From Flavobacteriales bacterium (lineage in GTDB: Bacteria; Bacteroidota; Bacteroidia; Flavobacteriales; BACL11), in contig PCBP01000068.1 of assembly GCA_002730985.1 (NCBI GenBank), forward strand, positions 1 through 17,394: a stretch of 17,394 bases of DNA, read 5' to 3'. The notes beneath the pieces are model-generated. The model was given only the letters and a program-made list of their open reading frames with translations, did no database searches and had not been told where the DNA came from. Shown here piece after piece: positions 1 through 8,338 of this stretch. A program made the translations under genes and the position numbers. Within the stretch, counting starts at the first letter, position 1, and each line of letters opens with the position of its first letter.

Positions 1-2758
1 AAACACCACCAAGGAATGTTCCTATTGTAAGCATAAACAAACCTATTTCTAAAGACTTCTCATTTATTATAGTAAGCTCAGACAAAGTATTTTTTAGTTT
101 ATGTTTATTAGTTGAATTCGTAAATATTATAAGCCAAAGAGAAATCAACCCAAGAATTGACCCTAAAGAAAAGAATCCATAAGAAGCTGTAATAATTGCA
201 ACATGAATCATTAACCAATATGAATTTAGCACAGGGACTAAATTTGTAATCTCAGGGTCAAGCCAATTAAGATGCGCAACCATCAAAAGAAGTCCTGAAA
301 TAATAGACGTAGCTGCAAGAGTAAGTGTAGATTTTTTTGAAAAAATAATGCCTGAAAAAATCGTAGCCCAAGCTATATAAATCATAGATTCATAACCATT
401 ACTCCAAGGAGCATGTCCTGATATGTACCATCGCAACACTAATCCTGATAAATGGATCAGAAAACCAAAAATTATTAACCATTTAAATACTTGAGCAAGA
501 TAATTTAACCACTTATTATTATTAAATAGGTTAATAATAACGACCAAGAGTAAAAGCACACCGGTTAAAGAGTAATACATAAATAATCTAGAAAACAAAC
601 TGAGTTTATTATAAACAATCTCTAAGTCTATCTTTTTTTGTAGAGGTAATACTTTAGATCCATATCTAAATTGAAATCTCTTTATGTAACTAATTATAGT
701 ATCAGCTGTTTGCCAATTATTTGCTTCTATACCTTGTTTTACTCCTTTGAAATACATAGGGATAATATTAGCCACAAACAGGGAGTCATTGCCTCTAAAT
801 TGAGTTGATTGCATATAGGTTAACCAAGTATTATTGGGGTCATCTGGCAAAGGAAATAATCTGAAAATACCACCTGCATAAACTGCAAAACAAATATTTA
901 CTCTTTCATCAACCTTAATAATATCTTTATCAAACTGATCACGATCTTTAGGCAGTTTTTCGTATGCTGATTCTACATAGCTAGATAACAAATACTTTCC
1001 ATTTAGATCAAAGAAGCCATTAAAAGCAACTCGAATATATTTTGAGTCCATATCGGTACTAGAAAGCAAATCTCTTATTTTAAGATGTGATACTTTAATA
1101 ATCTCTTTTTTTCCCCATTCTGCTGGATTATACATCATTCCTAAAATAACTTCAGTAGAAGATAGAGAATCAAGGTTGCTTCTACCATAAATCTTTCTAA
1201 GATACTCTGATGTTAATGTATGTACTGGTTTGAATCTCCCTCCATTATCTTGAATTACAAGAGCATCAAATTTTTCAATATGTTTTGGATTAAATCTAAC
1301 ATCATTAATTACAGTTAGACTATCATCTGCATATGCAGATGCACTTAATACAAGTGGAAAAATGATGACAGCAGTAAGCTTTCTCAGTTTATCTGAGAGA
1401 GCTTTATATCTTGTTTTCTTAGTGAAAAAGACGAGAAGAAAGCCTAACCCTAGAAATGAGTAACCTATGTAAGTAATAAGAGTGCCCCACCAATCATGAT
1501 TTACTGACAATATGGTTCCTTTCTCATCCTTATCATATGAGGACTGAAAAAAACGATACCCACCGTAATTTAGAACATTGTTCATAAATATTCGATGATC
1601 AGTTGATATTTCCCCATCTAAAATAGATACCTCGGCTGCATAAGAACTTGGGCTCATAGAACCAGCATATCTTTCTAGTTGGAAATCTCTTAATTTAACC
1701 CTAAATGGAGTAGTATAATATTTAGAACCATAAGTTAATTTAAAATTAAGATTCTTAATCGCAAAGACATTATCAGCCCCTGCATATCCTTTGCCTCCAT
1801 ACAAAATAACTTCTTTAAATTCATTGTTAGCTTCTATATTCAGAATTAATGCATCTTCATTCCCATCAACCATAGTACTCGAGCTACTTATTGGCATTAT
1901 CTTTGCATTGCTAAGAATATCCTTAAGAACAAAATTTAATCCATTAGCTGTATGTAATGTTTTTTGTTTCAGAGAGAAATTATAGAGAGAATCATACTCG
2001 TTAATTTCCTGGGTTAACATACTCATTGCTGAAACTCTATAAGGGGCATTGCATTTTATAATGTCATTATCAGAATAAAAATTTATAGCTCCAATCTTAG
2101 GGTTATTAAATGTAAAATATTCCCCCTTTATTATTTGTTGCTGTCCATCATTCAAGAATTCATCTTGCATACCATCTGCGCCAGGAACTACAAGATGCAA
2201 TATTGTTTCTCCATCTTTAATCCCAACAAACAAAGAATCCTTTACATTTGGCAAGAATGCAATAGATTTTATACTAATATCATTATCCTTAAAATCTACA
2301 TTAATCTCAAAATTATTATTTATAAGCCCAGATAAAAACAATTTCTTGTCATACCTATACTGATGTAATCTGTCATCAATATGGATCTGCAAAAATGTAT
2401 CATCAGATATAAATAAGTTTGTTGCATCTCCTTCTCTAATATGCATCATCCCTTCATATGAGACATATCTAGTAATGCCAGCTCCAACTAATATAATAAT
2501 AAATGCCAAATGAAAGACTAAGGCAGCTATCTTCTCTAATCTAAAAAGTTTGAACTTAATCAGATTATTAACCAAATTAAAAACAAGAAGAGCCAAAACA
2601 ACTTCAAACCACCATGCAGAGAAAATAAGTGACTTTGCAGTTGATCTCCCAAAATCATTCTCAATAAATGTTGCATAACCAATTGCAAAAGCAAATAACA
2701 AAATAAGTAAAGTCATGAACTGCATGGAAGTAATAAACTTTATTATCTTATTTATCAT
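1..2758 (-). CDS. ccsBA: Cytochrome c biogenesis protein, ResB-CcsA fusion (3' end missing)
   Basis: System II cytochrome c maturation: the membrane complex carries haem across the inner membrane and attaches it to apocytochromes. From the ATG at 2758 the minus frame stays open for 919 codons to the window edge. The N-terminal third is ResB-like: a hydrophobic helix at the start, then a second and third (…AWWFEVVLALLVFN…, …LVFHLAFIIILVGAG…), a long periplasmic region, and another helix after HDWW. The C-terminal part is CcsA-like, with conserved His in IHLSGLVLRWYISG (about H769), the motif HAPWSNGYESM (from H782) and YWLMIHVAIITASYG. The frame leaves the window at ...TIGTFLGGV, just before the expected Trp-rich WWD motif, so that motif cannot be checked. 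Fused ccsBA of around 1000 residues or more is normal in Bacteroidota. Its own promoter lies at 2777-2784. Confidence 0.93.
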   Translation of the reverse strand, partial: MINKIIKFITSMQFMTLLILLFAFAIGYATFIENDFGRSTAKSLIFSAWWFEVVLALLVFNLVNNLIKFKLFRLEKIAALVFHLAFIIILVGAGITRYVSYEGMMHIREGDATNLFISDDTFLQIHIDDRLHQYRYDKKLFLSGLINNNFEINVDFKDNDISIKSIAFLPNVKDSLFVGIKDGETILHLVVPGADGMQDEFLNDGQQQIIKGEYFTFNNPKIGAINFYSDNDIIKCNAPYRVSAMSMLTQEINEYDSLYNFSLKQKTLHTANGLNFVLKDILSNAKIMPISSSSTMVDGNEDALILNIEANNEFKEVILYGGKGYAGADNVFAIKNLNFKLTYGSKYYTTPFRVKLRDFQLERYAGSMSPSSYAAEVSILDGEISTDHRIFMNNVLNYGGYRFFQSSYDKDEKGTILSVNHDWWGTLITYIGYSFLGLGFLLVFFTKKTRYKALSDKLRKLTAVIIFPLVLSASAYADDSLTVINDVRFNPKHIEKFDALVIQDNGGRFKPVHTLTSEYLRKIYGRSNLDSLSSTEVILGMMYNPAEWGKKEIIKVSHLKIRDLLSSTDMDSKYIRVAFNGFFDLNGKYLLSSYVESAYEKLPKDRDQFDKDIIKVDERVNICFAVYAGGIFRLFPLPDDPNNTWLTYMQSTQFRGNDSLFVANIIPMYFKGVKQGIEANNWQTADTIISYIKRFQFRYGSKVLPLQKKIDLEIVYNKLSLFSRLFMYYSLTGVLLLLVVIINLFNNNKWLNYLAQVFKWLIIFGFLIHLSGLVLRWYISGHAPWSNGYESMIYIAWATIFSGIIFSKKSTLTLAATSIISGLLLMVAHLNWLDPEITNLVPVLNSYWLMIHVAIITASYGFFSLGSILGLISLWLIIFTNSTNKHKLKNTLSELTIINEKSLEIGLFMLTIGTFLGGV

Positions 2759-2776
2759 ATCTGGAAATTAATAAGG

Positions 2777-2784
2777 CAAAATTA
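2777..2784 (-). promoter_or_regulatory. Bacteroidota -7 promoter element for ccsBA
   Basis: Read on the minus strand this is TAATTTTG, a full match to the Bacteroidota sigma-ABfr -7 consensus TAnnTTTG. It is 18 bases upstream of the ccsBA ATG, which leaves a leader of roughly 12 bases. No TTG is visible at the expected -33 distance. It faces away from the element at 2796-2803. Confidence 0.6.
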
Positions 2785-2795
2785 CGAATTATTAT

Positions 2796-2803
2796 TAAGT
2801 TTG
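2796..2803 (+). promoter_or_regulatory. Bacteroidota -7 promoter element for the DUF2520 operon
   Basis: TAAGTTTG matches TAnnTTTG and ends 17 bases before the ATG at 2821. It covers the first base of an in-frame GTG at 2803, so that GTG would lie upstream of the transcript start. This argues for ATG 2821 as the true start. No clear -33 TTG is seen. Confidence 0.55.
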
Positions 2804-2820
2804 TGTCTCATTTATCTCAG

Positions 2821-3576
2821 ATGAAAAACATTGTTCTAATTGGCTCAGGAAATGTGGCTACACATTTAGGATTGTCCCTTGTAAATAAAGGGTATATAAT
2901 AAAACAAGTATGGAGTAATCATCGAAGAAATGCTAATATCCTGGCTAAAAGATTAGATAGTAGATCTATAGATGACCTTAAAGACATCAAGGATGCTGAT
3001 CTATATATAGTAACGGTAAAAGATGATGCATTAGAATCTGTCATAGAGCAATTGGATGCAAATAATATTATACATACTTCAGGAGGTAATGGATTAGATG
3101 TTTTCGACAACAAGTGCGAAAATTACGGGGTTTTTTATCCATTGCAAACATTTAATAAAGATGTAAATCTAGATTTCTCTAAAACTCCTCTCTGTATTGA
3201 AGCTAATAATAAATTCTTTGAGAACAAGCTAATGAAGATTGGAGGTGATTTATCTAATACAGTAGTAAGAATGGATTCTGAGCAAAGAAAAAAACTACAT
3301 ATTGCTGCCGTATTTGCCTGCAACTTCACTAACCATATGTTTACAATCGCTGATACTATGTTAGAAAGATCAGATATTAATTTCAAAATATTAATGCCCA
3401 TCATACATCAGACAGTACTTAAACTAGAAGATAGCAAACCATCAGAAGTTCAGACTGGTCCCGCAATAAGAAAAGACAGAAAAATGATCCAGAATCATAT
3501 TAGCAATCTCCCAGATAAAGAGACAAAAGAGATTTACAAACTAATTAGTGAATCCATAATGGCAGGCAATGGATAA
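2821..3576 (+). CDS. Rossmann-like and DUF2520 domain protein (putative NAD(P)-dependent oxidoreductase)
   Basis: A 251-residue protein starting at ATG 2821. An in-frame GTG at 2803 would add six residues but sits on the promoter. Residues 1-30 give a classic dinucleotide-binding turn, IVLIGSGNVATHLG (GxGxxA). The C-terminal half carries the DUF2520 helical domain with its signature region HIAAVFACNFTNHM and the QTGPAIRKD motif. The fold resembles ketopantoate reductase and F420-dependent NADP oxidoreductases, but the substrate is unknown. It is the first gene of an operon, and its last 8 bases overlap the UbiA-type gene, implying translational coupling. In the Bacteroidota relatives I recall, a kdsC phosphatase gene sits between these two; it is absent here. 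Family assignment is firm, function is not. Confidence 0.88.
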   Translation: MKNIVLIGSGNVATHLGLSLVNKGYIIKQVWSNHRRNANILAKRLDSRSIDDLKDIKDADLYIVTVKDDALESVIEQLDANNIIHTSGGNGLDVFDNKCENYGVFYPLQTFNKDVNLDFSKTPLCIEANNKFFENKLMKIGGDLSNTVVRMDSEQRKKLHIAAVFACNFTNHMFTIADTMLERSDINFKILMPIIHQTVLKLEDSKPSEVQTGPAIRKDRKMIQNHISNLPDKETKEIYKLISESIMAGNG

Positions 3577-4531
3577 ATTAAATTCTTTTCTTAGACTAAT
3601 CCGGATTAAGAACTTATTTATTATTCTATTAATACAGATAGTAATTAAGATCTTCCTTATAGATTCTTACTTAAATACCTCCGCCTTGTCAAATTTTGAT
3701 TTTAGCATCTATCTATTAGCACTCATCAGTATTGTAGCTGGCGGATACATTATCAATGATATCTATGACGTTGAAACAGATAAAATTAATAAGCCAGAAG
3801 TAATAATTATCGACAAAGATATAAGCAAAAGTTCCGCTATTTCAGCATATTACATACTTAATCTCATAGGGATATCTAACGGGTTCTATGCAGCCTGCCA
3901 GGTAGATAGACTATGGTTTGGATCTATCTTCATCTTCTTTGCCTTTAGTCTATGGAAATACTCTAAGAGCTACAAAACTTCATTTCTATTTGGAAACCTT
4001 CAAGTTGCCTTTCTAACTGCTTTAAGTATTATTAGCTTAGCATTATACGATCTAGCACCCGTAGGAATAACAAGTGAAAATGGATCAACCACTATCTTCT
4101 ATATTATTCTTTCTTATTCTGGATTTGCATTTATCACCACTTTAATAAGAGAGATAATTAAAGATCTAGAGGATATTGAAGGGGATCGAAGAATAGGGGC
4201 TAATACACTCGCAATAAATTATGGAATAGATAAAACAAGAAAAGCAACTGCATTCTTAATCTTATTACCCATATGTGCGATAGCATATTTTCAACATCTC
4301 CAATATAATGATTTAATTAGTGCTATTTATATTAATGAAAATTTCTGGTGGAGGAATTTTATTGCAAGCTTATATACATTATCTTTACAAGTTTTATTAA
4401 TTATTCTACTAATAAAAGTAACTAGATCAAACACAAAATCAGAGTTCCATTCCTTAAGTAAGCTATGTAAGATCATTATACTATTTGGGATTCTGTCAAT
4501 CCCCTCATTTCATTTATTATATCAAAACTAA
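3569..4531 (+). CDS. UbiA-family prenyltransferase (geranylgeranylglycerol-phosphate geranylgeranyltransferase-like)
   Basis: An integral membrane prenyltransferase of 320 residues. It joins a polyprenyl diphosphate to a polar or aromatic acceptor at the inner membrane. Both Asp-rich, Mg-diphosphate binding motifs are intact: N63-D64-xx-D67-xxx-D71 (IINDIYDVETD) and D199-xx-D202-xxx-D206 (DLEDIEGD, followed by RRIGANTLA). Seven to nine hydrophobic segments fit the family. Homologues in this Bacteroidota neighbourhood are usually labelled after the archaeal ether-lipid enzyme, but the true acceptor is not settled and a quinone-type acceptor cannot be excluded. It overlaps DUF2520 by 8 bases upstream and shares one base with maf downstream (TAATG), so all three are probably co-translated. 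Confidence 0.87.
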   Translation: MDKLNSFLRLIRIKNLFIILLIQIVIKIFLIDSYLNTSALSNFDFSIYLLALISIVAGGYIINDIYDVETDKINKPEVIIIDKDISKSSAISAYYILNLIGISNGFYAACQVDRLWFGSIFIFFAFSLWKYSKSYKTSFLFGNLQVAFLTALSIISLALYDLAPVGITSENGSTTIFYIILSYSGFAFITTLIREIIKDLEDIEGDRRIGANTLAINYGIDKTRKATAFLILLPICAIAYFQHLQYNDLISAIYINENFWWRNFIASLYTLSLQVLLIILLIKVTRSNTKSEFHSLSKLCKIIILFGILSIPSFHLLYQN

Positions 4532-5115
4532 TGCTGATAGATAAATTAAACAACTATAATATAATTCTTGGATCAGCTTCTCCTAGAAGAAAGAAACTAT
4601 TAAATGACTTAGGTATTAATTTTAGCATAAAGACAACACAAGAAGAAGAGCATTATCCAGTAAGTCTAGATGGGCCAGAGATTGCTGAATTTCTTGCTAA
4701 ACAGAAAGCTGAATTTCTATTAAAGGAGATATCTGGGAATTATCTATTAATTACCGCAGATACAATTGTAATGCAAGATGACAGAATTGTACACAAGCCT
4801 CAAAACAAAGATGATGCAAAAAGAATATTGAAAAGGCTATCAGATAAGGACCATAAAGTAATTAGTGGTGTTTGTATAAAATCTAAAATAAAAGAAATAG
4901 TTTTTTCTTCAATTACTGAAGTCTGCTTCAGTAACCTATCTGATTCTGAAATTAATTATTACATTGAAAGGCATAAGCCATTTGATAAAGCTGGCTCATA
5001 TGGCATTCAAGAATGGATAGGCGCTATAGGGATAGAAAAAATAAATGGGTCCTATAATAATGTAGTTGGCTTACCTACCTCCGAATTATATCAAAAACTG
5101 AAATTATTTATTTAA
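4531..5115 (+). CDS. maf: Maf-family nucleoside triphosphate pyrophosphatase (dTTP/UTP type)
   Basis: A cytoplasmic house-cleaning enzyme that hydrolyses non-canonical or surplus NTPs to NMP and diphosphate. The 194 residues match the usual Maf length. Visible motifs are the N-terminal G14-S-A-S-P-R-R20, the catalytic TAD77TIV, and D152-KAGSYGIQ, which is characteristic of the YhdE subgroup acting on dTTP/UTP. It starts with the ATG of a TAATG overlap with the UbiA-type stop. The stop codon is part of TAAGGAGG (5113-5120), a Shine-Dalgarno look-alike with no start codon at a usable distance. Last gene of the operon; a fresh promoter follows within 15 bases. Confidence 0.93.
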   Translation: MLIDKLNNYNIILGSASPRRKKLLNDLGINFSIKTTQEEEHYPVSLDGPEIAEFLAKQKAEFLLKEISGNYLLITADTIVMQDDRIVHKPQNKDDAKRILKRLSDKDHKVISGVCIKSKIKEIVFSSITEVCFSNLSDSEINYYIERHKPFDKAGSYGIQEWIGAIGIEKINGSYNNVVGLPTSELYQKLKLFI

Positions 5116-5129
5116 GGAGGTAAATTTCT

Positions 5130-5137
5130 TATCTTTG
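5130..5137 (+). promoter_or_regulatory. Bacteroidota -7 promoter element for the wza-wzc unit
   Basis: TATCTTTG matches TAnnTTTG and lies 16 bases before the ATG at 5154, which gives a leader of roughly 10 bases. The same octamer occurs upstream of the ComA-like gene at 13645-13652. No clear -33 TTG is found. Confidence 0.6.
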
Positions 5138-5153
5138 CCACAAAAAGGAAAGA

Positions 5154-5933
5154 ATGTCACAATTAAAATTTAGTCCATTTATTAAGTTACTCATCCTATC
5201 TTTGATAGTACAAGCTTGCACTCCTGCAAGTAAGATAACCTACCTAAATGATAGTCAGCTAGAAAAATGGGATGCATCTCAAGTCCCTCCTAAACATCAT
5301 CTTGAAATTGGCGATATATTAATGGTAAAAGTAATTAGCAGAAATGAAGAATCAAATAACTTATTTAACCTTGAAGCCAATCCAAATAATGCTAACACGG
5401 CACTAACAGCTGCGAATCTGTATCTTAATGGGTTCACTATTAGTCAAGAAGGTACAATTGACATCCCTAATGTTGGGAAGGTCTATGTCCTTAACCAAAC
5501 TCTAGAAGAAGCGGAATCGACCATATCTTTAAAAGCAGAAGAGTTTTTAATTAATCCTTTTGTAATTGTGAAACTTGCAAATTTTCAATTTACTGTATTA
5601 GGAGAGATAAATACTCCTGGGAACTACCCCGTCTATAAAGAAGGACTAACAATCTATGATGCGATCGCAATGTCAGGGGGAATTAATGATTATGGTAATC
5701 TAAAGAAAGTGAAGATGGTAAGATCTGAAAAAAATAAAAAACAGATTTATAATATTGACCTAACCTCAAGCGACATACTTGGGTCAGACTTCTTTTATCT
5801 AAGGAATAATGATCTAATCTATGTTCAACCGCTCAAATTCAAAGGCTTTAAAAAGTCACAATCACAGTTACTACTATCAGCATTAACAACATTTGCAGTA
5901 CTATTTAATGTTTATTTAAAATTTGCAGAATAA
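5154..5933 (+). CDS. Wza-like polysaccharide export lipoprotein (Poly_export + SLBB)
   Basis: Outer-membrane exit channel component for exopolysaccharide or capsule. An N-terminal signal of about 20 residues ends in a lipobox-like VQAC with Cys22 as the lipidation site. The Poly_export domain begins around residue 48 (HLEIGDILMVKV) and runs through the ISQEGTIDIPNVGKV stretch to about 140. One SLBB domain follows (FTVLGEINTPGNYPV, then AIAMSGGI, residues 144-190). The C-terminus has a hydrophobic stretch at about 238-256 that could be the membrane-crossing helix of the channel. 259 residues is normal for Bacteroidota members and shorter than E. coli Wza. It precedes wzc by 5 bases and is surely co-transcribed with it. 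No glycosyltransferases, flippase or polymerase are nearby, so the polymer cannot be inferred. Confidence 0.92.
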   Translation: MSQLKFSPFIKLLILSLIVQACTPASKITYLNDSQLEKWDASQVPPKHHLEIGDILMVKVISRNEESNNLFNLEANPNNANTALTAANLYLNGFTISQEGTIDIPNVGKVYVLNQTLEEAESTISLKAEEFLINPFVIVKLANFQFTVLGEINTPGNYPVYKEGLTIYDAIAMSGGINDYGNLKKVKMVRSEKNKKQIYNIDLTSSDILGSDFFYLRNNDLIYVQPLKFKGFKKSQSQLLLSALTTFAVLFNVYLKFAE

Positions 5934-5938
5934 GACAC

Positions 5939-8338
5939 ATGGAACAACATCAAGAGCAGGAAGAACAGACTATTGATATTAAAGCATTAATACTTAAATA
6001 CACTCAATATTGGTATTATTTTGCACTTTCTATCCTATTCTGTATATCTATTGCATTTTTATATAATCGATTTACAGTCCCTGAATACAGTGTATCTACA
6101 ACTCTTGAGATTAGGGATGATAACAACACTCAATTAGGTGCTGAAAATTTAATTGAAGGGCTTGAACTATTTAGTGGGAAGAATAATCTTACGAATGAAA
6201 TCATAATCTTAAACTCGTATAGTATCACTGAAAAGGTTATTAAGGAGCTTAGCCTGGGGCTTTCCTATTTTCAACATGGATTCTTTCAGACAAATGAGCT
6301 ATTTGACAATTCTCCTTTTATTGTCACGCTGGATTCCACACATAATCAACTAACAGCTATAGCATTTGGGATAAGTATCATAGATGAGAAAAGCTTCAAT
6401 CTAACTGTCTCAACTGAAGATCAATTTCCATACAATTTAGAACTTGAGAAATTTGATAAAAACTTGCTTGCAAATATTGATATTAATGAAGTACATATGT
6501 TTAATAAAAAGATAATCTCTGATTATTATTCATTTACAATCTCCAAAAGTCTATTCTTTAAAGCAGACGAGATAATGGATGCTGGAAAAACTTACTCTTT
6601 TAAACTACATGAAACTGACAAGTTAGCTCATAATCTTATAAAAAATATAACGATAAACCCTATCAATAAGGAAACTTCAATACTAAAACTAAACATTAAA
6701 GCAAGTAACCCAAGGAAGAATATTAATATCCTTAATAAACTAACTGAAATATATATTAGGAGTGGTCTGGATGAAAAAAATATTATGGCCATTAATACAA
6801 TCTATTTTATTGATGAACAGTTAGGCATTATTCAGGATTCCCTAACATTTATTGAAAATCAATTAGAAGCATTTAAATTAAAGAACCCTAACCTTGAAAT
6901 TGTGGACAAGGAATATGGAACTTACTTTCAGAAACAAAGACTGGACAATACACTATCTGAGCAATCTGTAAATATTAAATATTACAGATCTCTCCTATCG
7001 TATCTAAAAGACGAGAAGAATACAAATTCTATCGTATCTCCAACATCCATGGGCATTAGCAATCCTGAACTAAATAGCTTAATTAATCAACTACTTGAAC
7101 TATATGCAAAAAAAGGAGACCTACAACTTACGACTACAGAAAAGAACCCTGCTTATAAAGCTGTTATCTCTCAAATTAAGCATACTAAAAATACAATCAT
7201 TGAGAATGTAACTAACTTAATCTCATCTGCTTCGATTTATGAAAATGATCTGAAAAGCAGAATAAACTCTTTTAATAATAATATTAACCAATTACCAGAG
7301 GCAGAAAGAAATTATCTAATATTAAAACGAAAATACGAATATAATGCACAGACTGCCGTCTATCTACAGCAAAAAAGATATGAAGCATCGCTTGCAAAAG
7401 CTGGAACTGAATCAGATCATAAGGTAATAGACCCTGCTAGACTAGATAGTGAGATCCCTATTAAACCAAGAAAAAATTTAGTTTACTTTATAGCCATTTT
7501 AATTGGGATATTATTACCTATTAGTTTCATCTCATTACGTGATTTTTTCAGTGACACTATCTATAGTAAAACTGACCTGCAAAATGCAACACAGATTCCT
7601 GTGCTTGGGCTAGTCGGACATAGTGATAGAGCTAGTAGTCTAGTAGTAGCCAATAGACCTAAATCAATTATTGCAGAATCATTCAGAGCATTAAGAACAA
7701 ACATTCAATATCTTGCCGCTGACAAAGAAAAGAAGATAATAACAGTTACCTCATCAATAGGTGGAGAAGGCAAAACTTTCACAGCAATGAACCTAGCTGC
7801 AATCTTTGCAACTGCAAAATATAAAACAGTCCTTATTGGAGCAGATTTAAGAAAACCAAAATTACATGAAGACTTTAATATTGATCAAACAAAAGGATTA
7901 AGCAGTTATCTAATAAATAAATCAAACTTAGCAGATGTTATTGAAAATACTGAACTTGACTGCCTAGATGTGATTGGATCAGGTCCTATACCACCCAATC
8001 CGGCAGAGCTTCTAGACAGCATTAGAATGCAGAAACTTATTAAAGAGCTAAATAAAACCTATGATTATGTTATTATTGATACTCCACCAATAGGACTTGT
8101 AACTGATGGTGTAATAATAATGCAACAAGCTGATGTAAACTTATATTTAATAAGACATGGGTACTCTAAAACAAAAACTCTAAGTATCATTAACAATCTT
8201 TTTGCACAGGAACAAGTTAAAAACTTGCAAATTATTATTAATGACTTTAAACACACTGCAACTGGATATGGATATGGGTATGGGTATGGGTATGGGTATG
8301 GAACAAATGGATATGGATATTATGAGAACGAAGAATAA
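5939..8338 (+). CDS. Wzc-like polysaccharide co-polymerase with BY-kinase domain
   Basis: Inner-membrane chain-length regulator fused to a cytoplasmic bacterial tyrosine kinase, 799 residues. The Wzz-type N-terminus has a helix at about 22-43. A long, partly coiled-coil periplasmic region follows, then a Pro-containing stretch (DSEIPIKPRK) before a second helix at about 515-534. The kinase part has the oligomerisation motif E580xxR583xxR586, Walker A GGEGKT (K612), Walker A' VLIGADLR (D636) and Walker B VIID714TPP. The first Asp of the canonical A' motif is Gly634; I recall this GAD variant from Bacteroidota homologues, so activity is probably kept. The C-terminus is a Tyr cluster: six Gly-Tyr units (776-787) plus Y792, Y794 and Y795. 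This is the expected autophosphorylation tail. Cycles of tail phosphorylation are thought to control assembly with the Wza channel encoded just upstream. Confidence 0.95.
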   Translation: MEQHQEQEEQTIDIKALILKYTQYWYYFALSILFCISIAFLYNRFTVPEYSVSTTLEIRDDNNTQLGAENLIEGLELFSGKNNLTNEIIILNSYSITEKVIKELSLGLSYFQHGFFQTNELFDNSPFIVTLDSTHNQLTAIAFGISIIDEKSFNLTVSTEDQFPYNLELEKFDKNLLANIDINEVHMFNKKIISDYYSFTISKSLFFKADEIMDAGKTYSFKLHETDKLAHNLIKNITINPINKETSILKLNIKASNPRKNINILNKLTEIYIRSGLDEKNIMAINTIYFIDEQLGIIQDSLTFIENQLEAFKLKNPNLEIVDKEYGTYFQKQRLDNTLSEQSVNIKYYRSLLSYLKDEKNTNSIVSPTSMGISNPELNSLINQLLELYAKKGDLQLTTTEKNPAYKAVISQIKHTKNTIIENVTNLISSASIYENDLKSRINSFNNNINQLPEAERNYLILKRKYEYNAQTAVYLQQKRYEASLAKAGTESDHKVIDPARLDSEIPIKPRKNLVYFIAILIGILLPISFISLRDFFSDTIYSKTDLQNATQIPVLGLVGHSDRASSLVVANRPKSIIAESFRALRTNIQYLAADKEKKIITVTSSIGGEGKTFTAMNLAAIFATAKYKTVLIGADLRKPKLHEDFNIDQTKGLSSYLINKSNLADVIENTELDCLDVIGSGPIPPNPAELLDSIRMQKLIKELNKTYDYVIIDTPPIGLVTDGVIIMQQADVNLYLIRHGYSKTKTLSIINNLFAQEQVKNLQIIINDFKHTATGYGYGYGYGYGYGTNGYGYYENEE
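8264..8299 (+). repeat. In-frame hexanucleotide tandem repeat in the wzc tail
   Basis: Six consecutive 6-base units: two of GGATAT followed by four of GGGTAT, each coding Gly-Tyr. Two further GGATAT units follow after a short break (8309-8320). The repeat lies inside the kinase gene and encodes its tyrosine tail. Gain or loss of a unit keeps the frame and changes the number of tyrosines by one. Confidence 0.9.

Noticed and set aside
1791..2335. Two short plus-strand open frames (1791-1985 and 2135-2335)
   Set aside because: They lie antisense within the periplasmic part of ccsBA, have no promoter and resemble no protein family.
2803..2820. GTG start giving a longer DUF2520 protein
   Set aside because: The codon overlaps the -7 element and the Rossmann fold begins right after ATG 2821.
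5113..5120. Strong Shine-Dalgarno look-alike TAAGGAGG on the maf stop codon
   Set aside because: There is no start codon 5-12 bases downstream, and the next gene starts 33 bases later behind its own promoter. Bacteroidota rarely depend on such sites, so I treat it as chance.
8264..8320. Hexamer repeats considered as a CRISPR or other non-coding array
   Set aside because: The units are 6 bases with no spacers, lie in frame inside wzc and encode the expected tyrosine tail.
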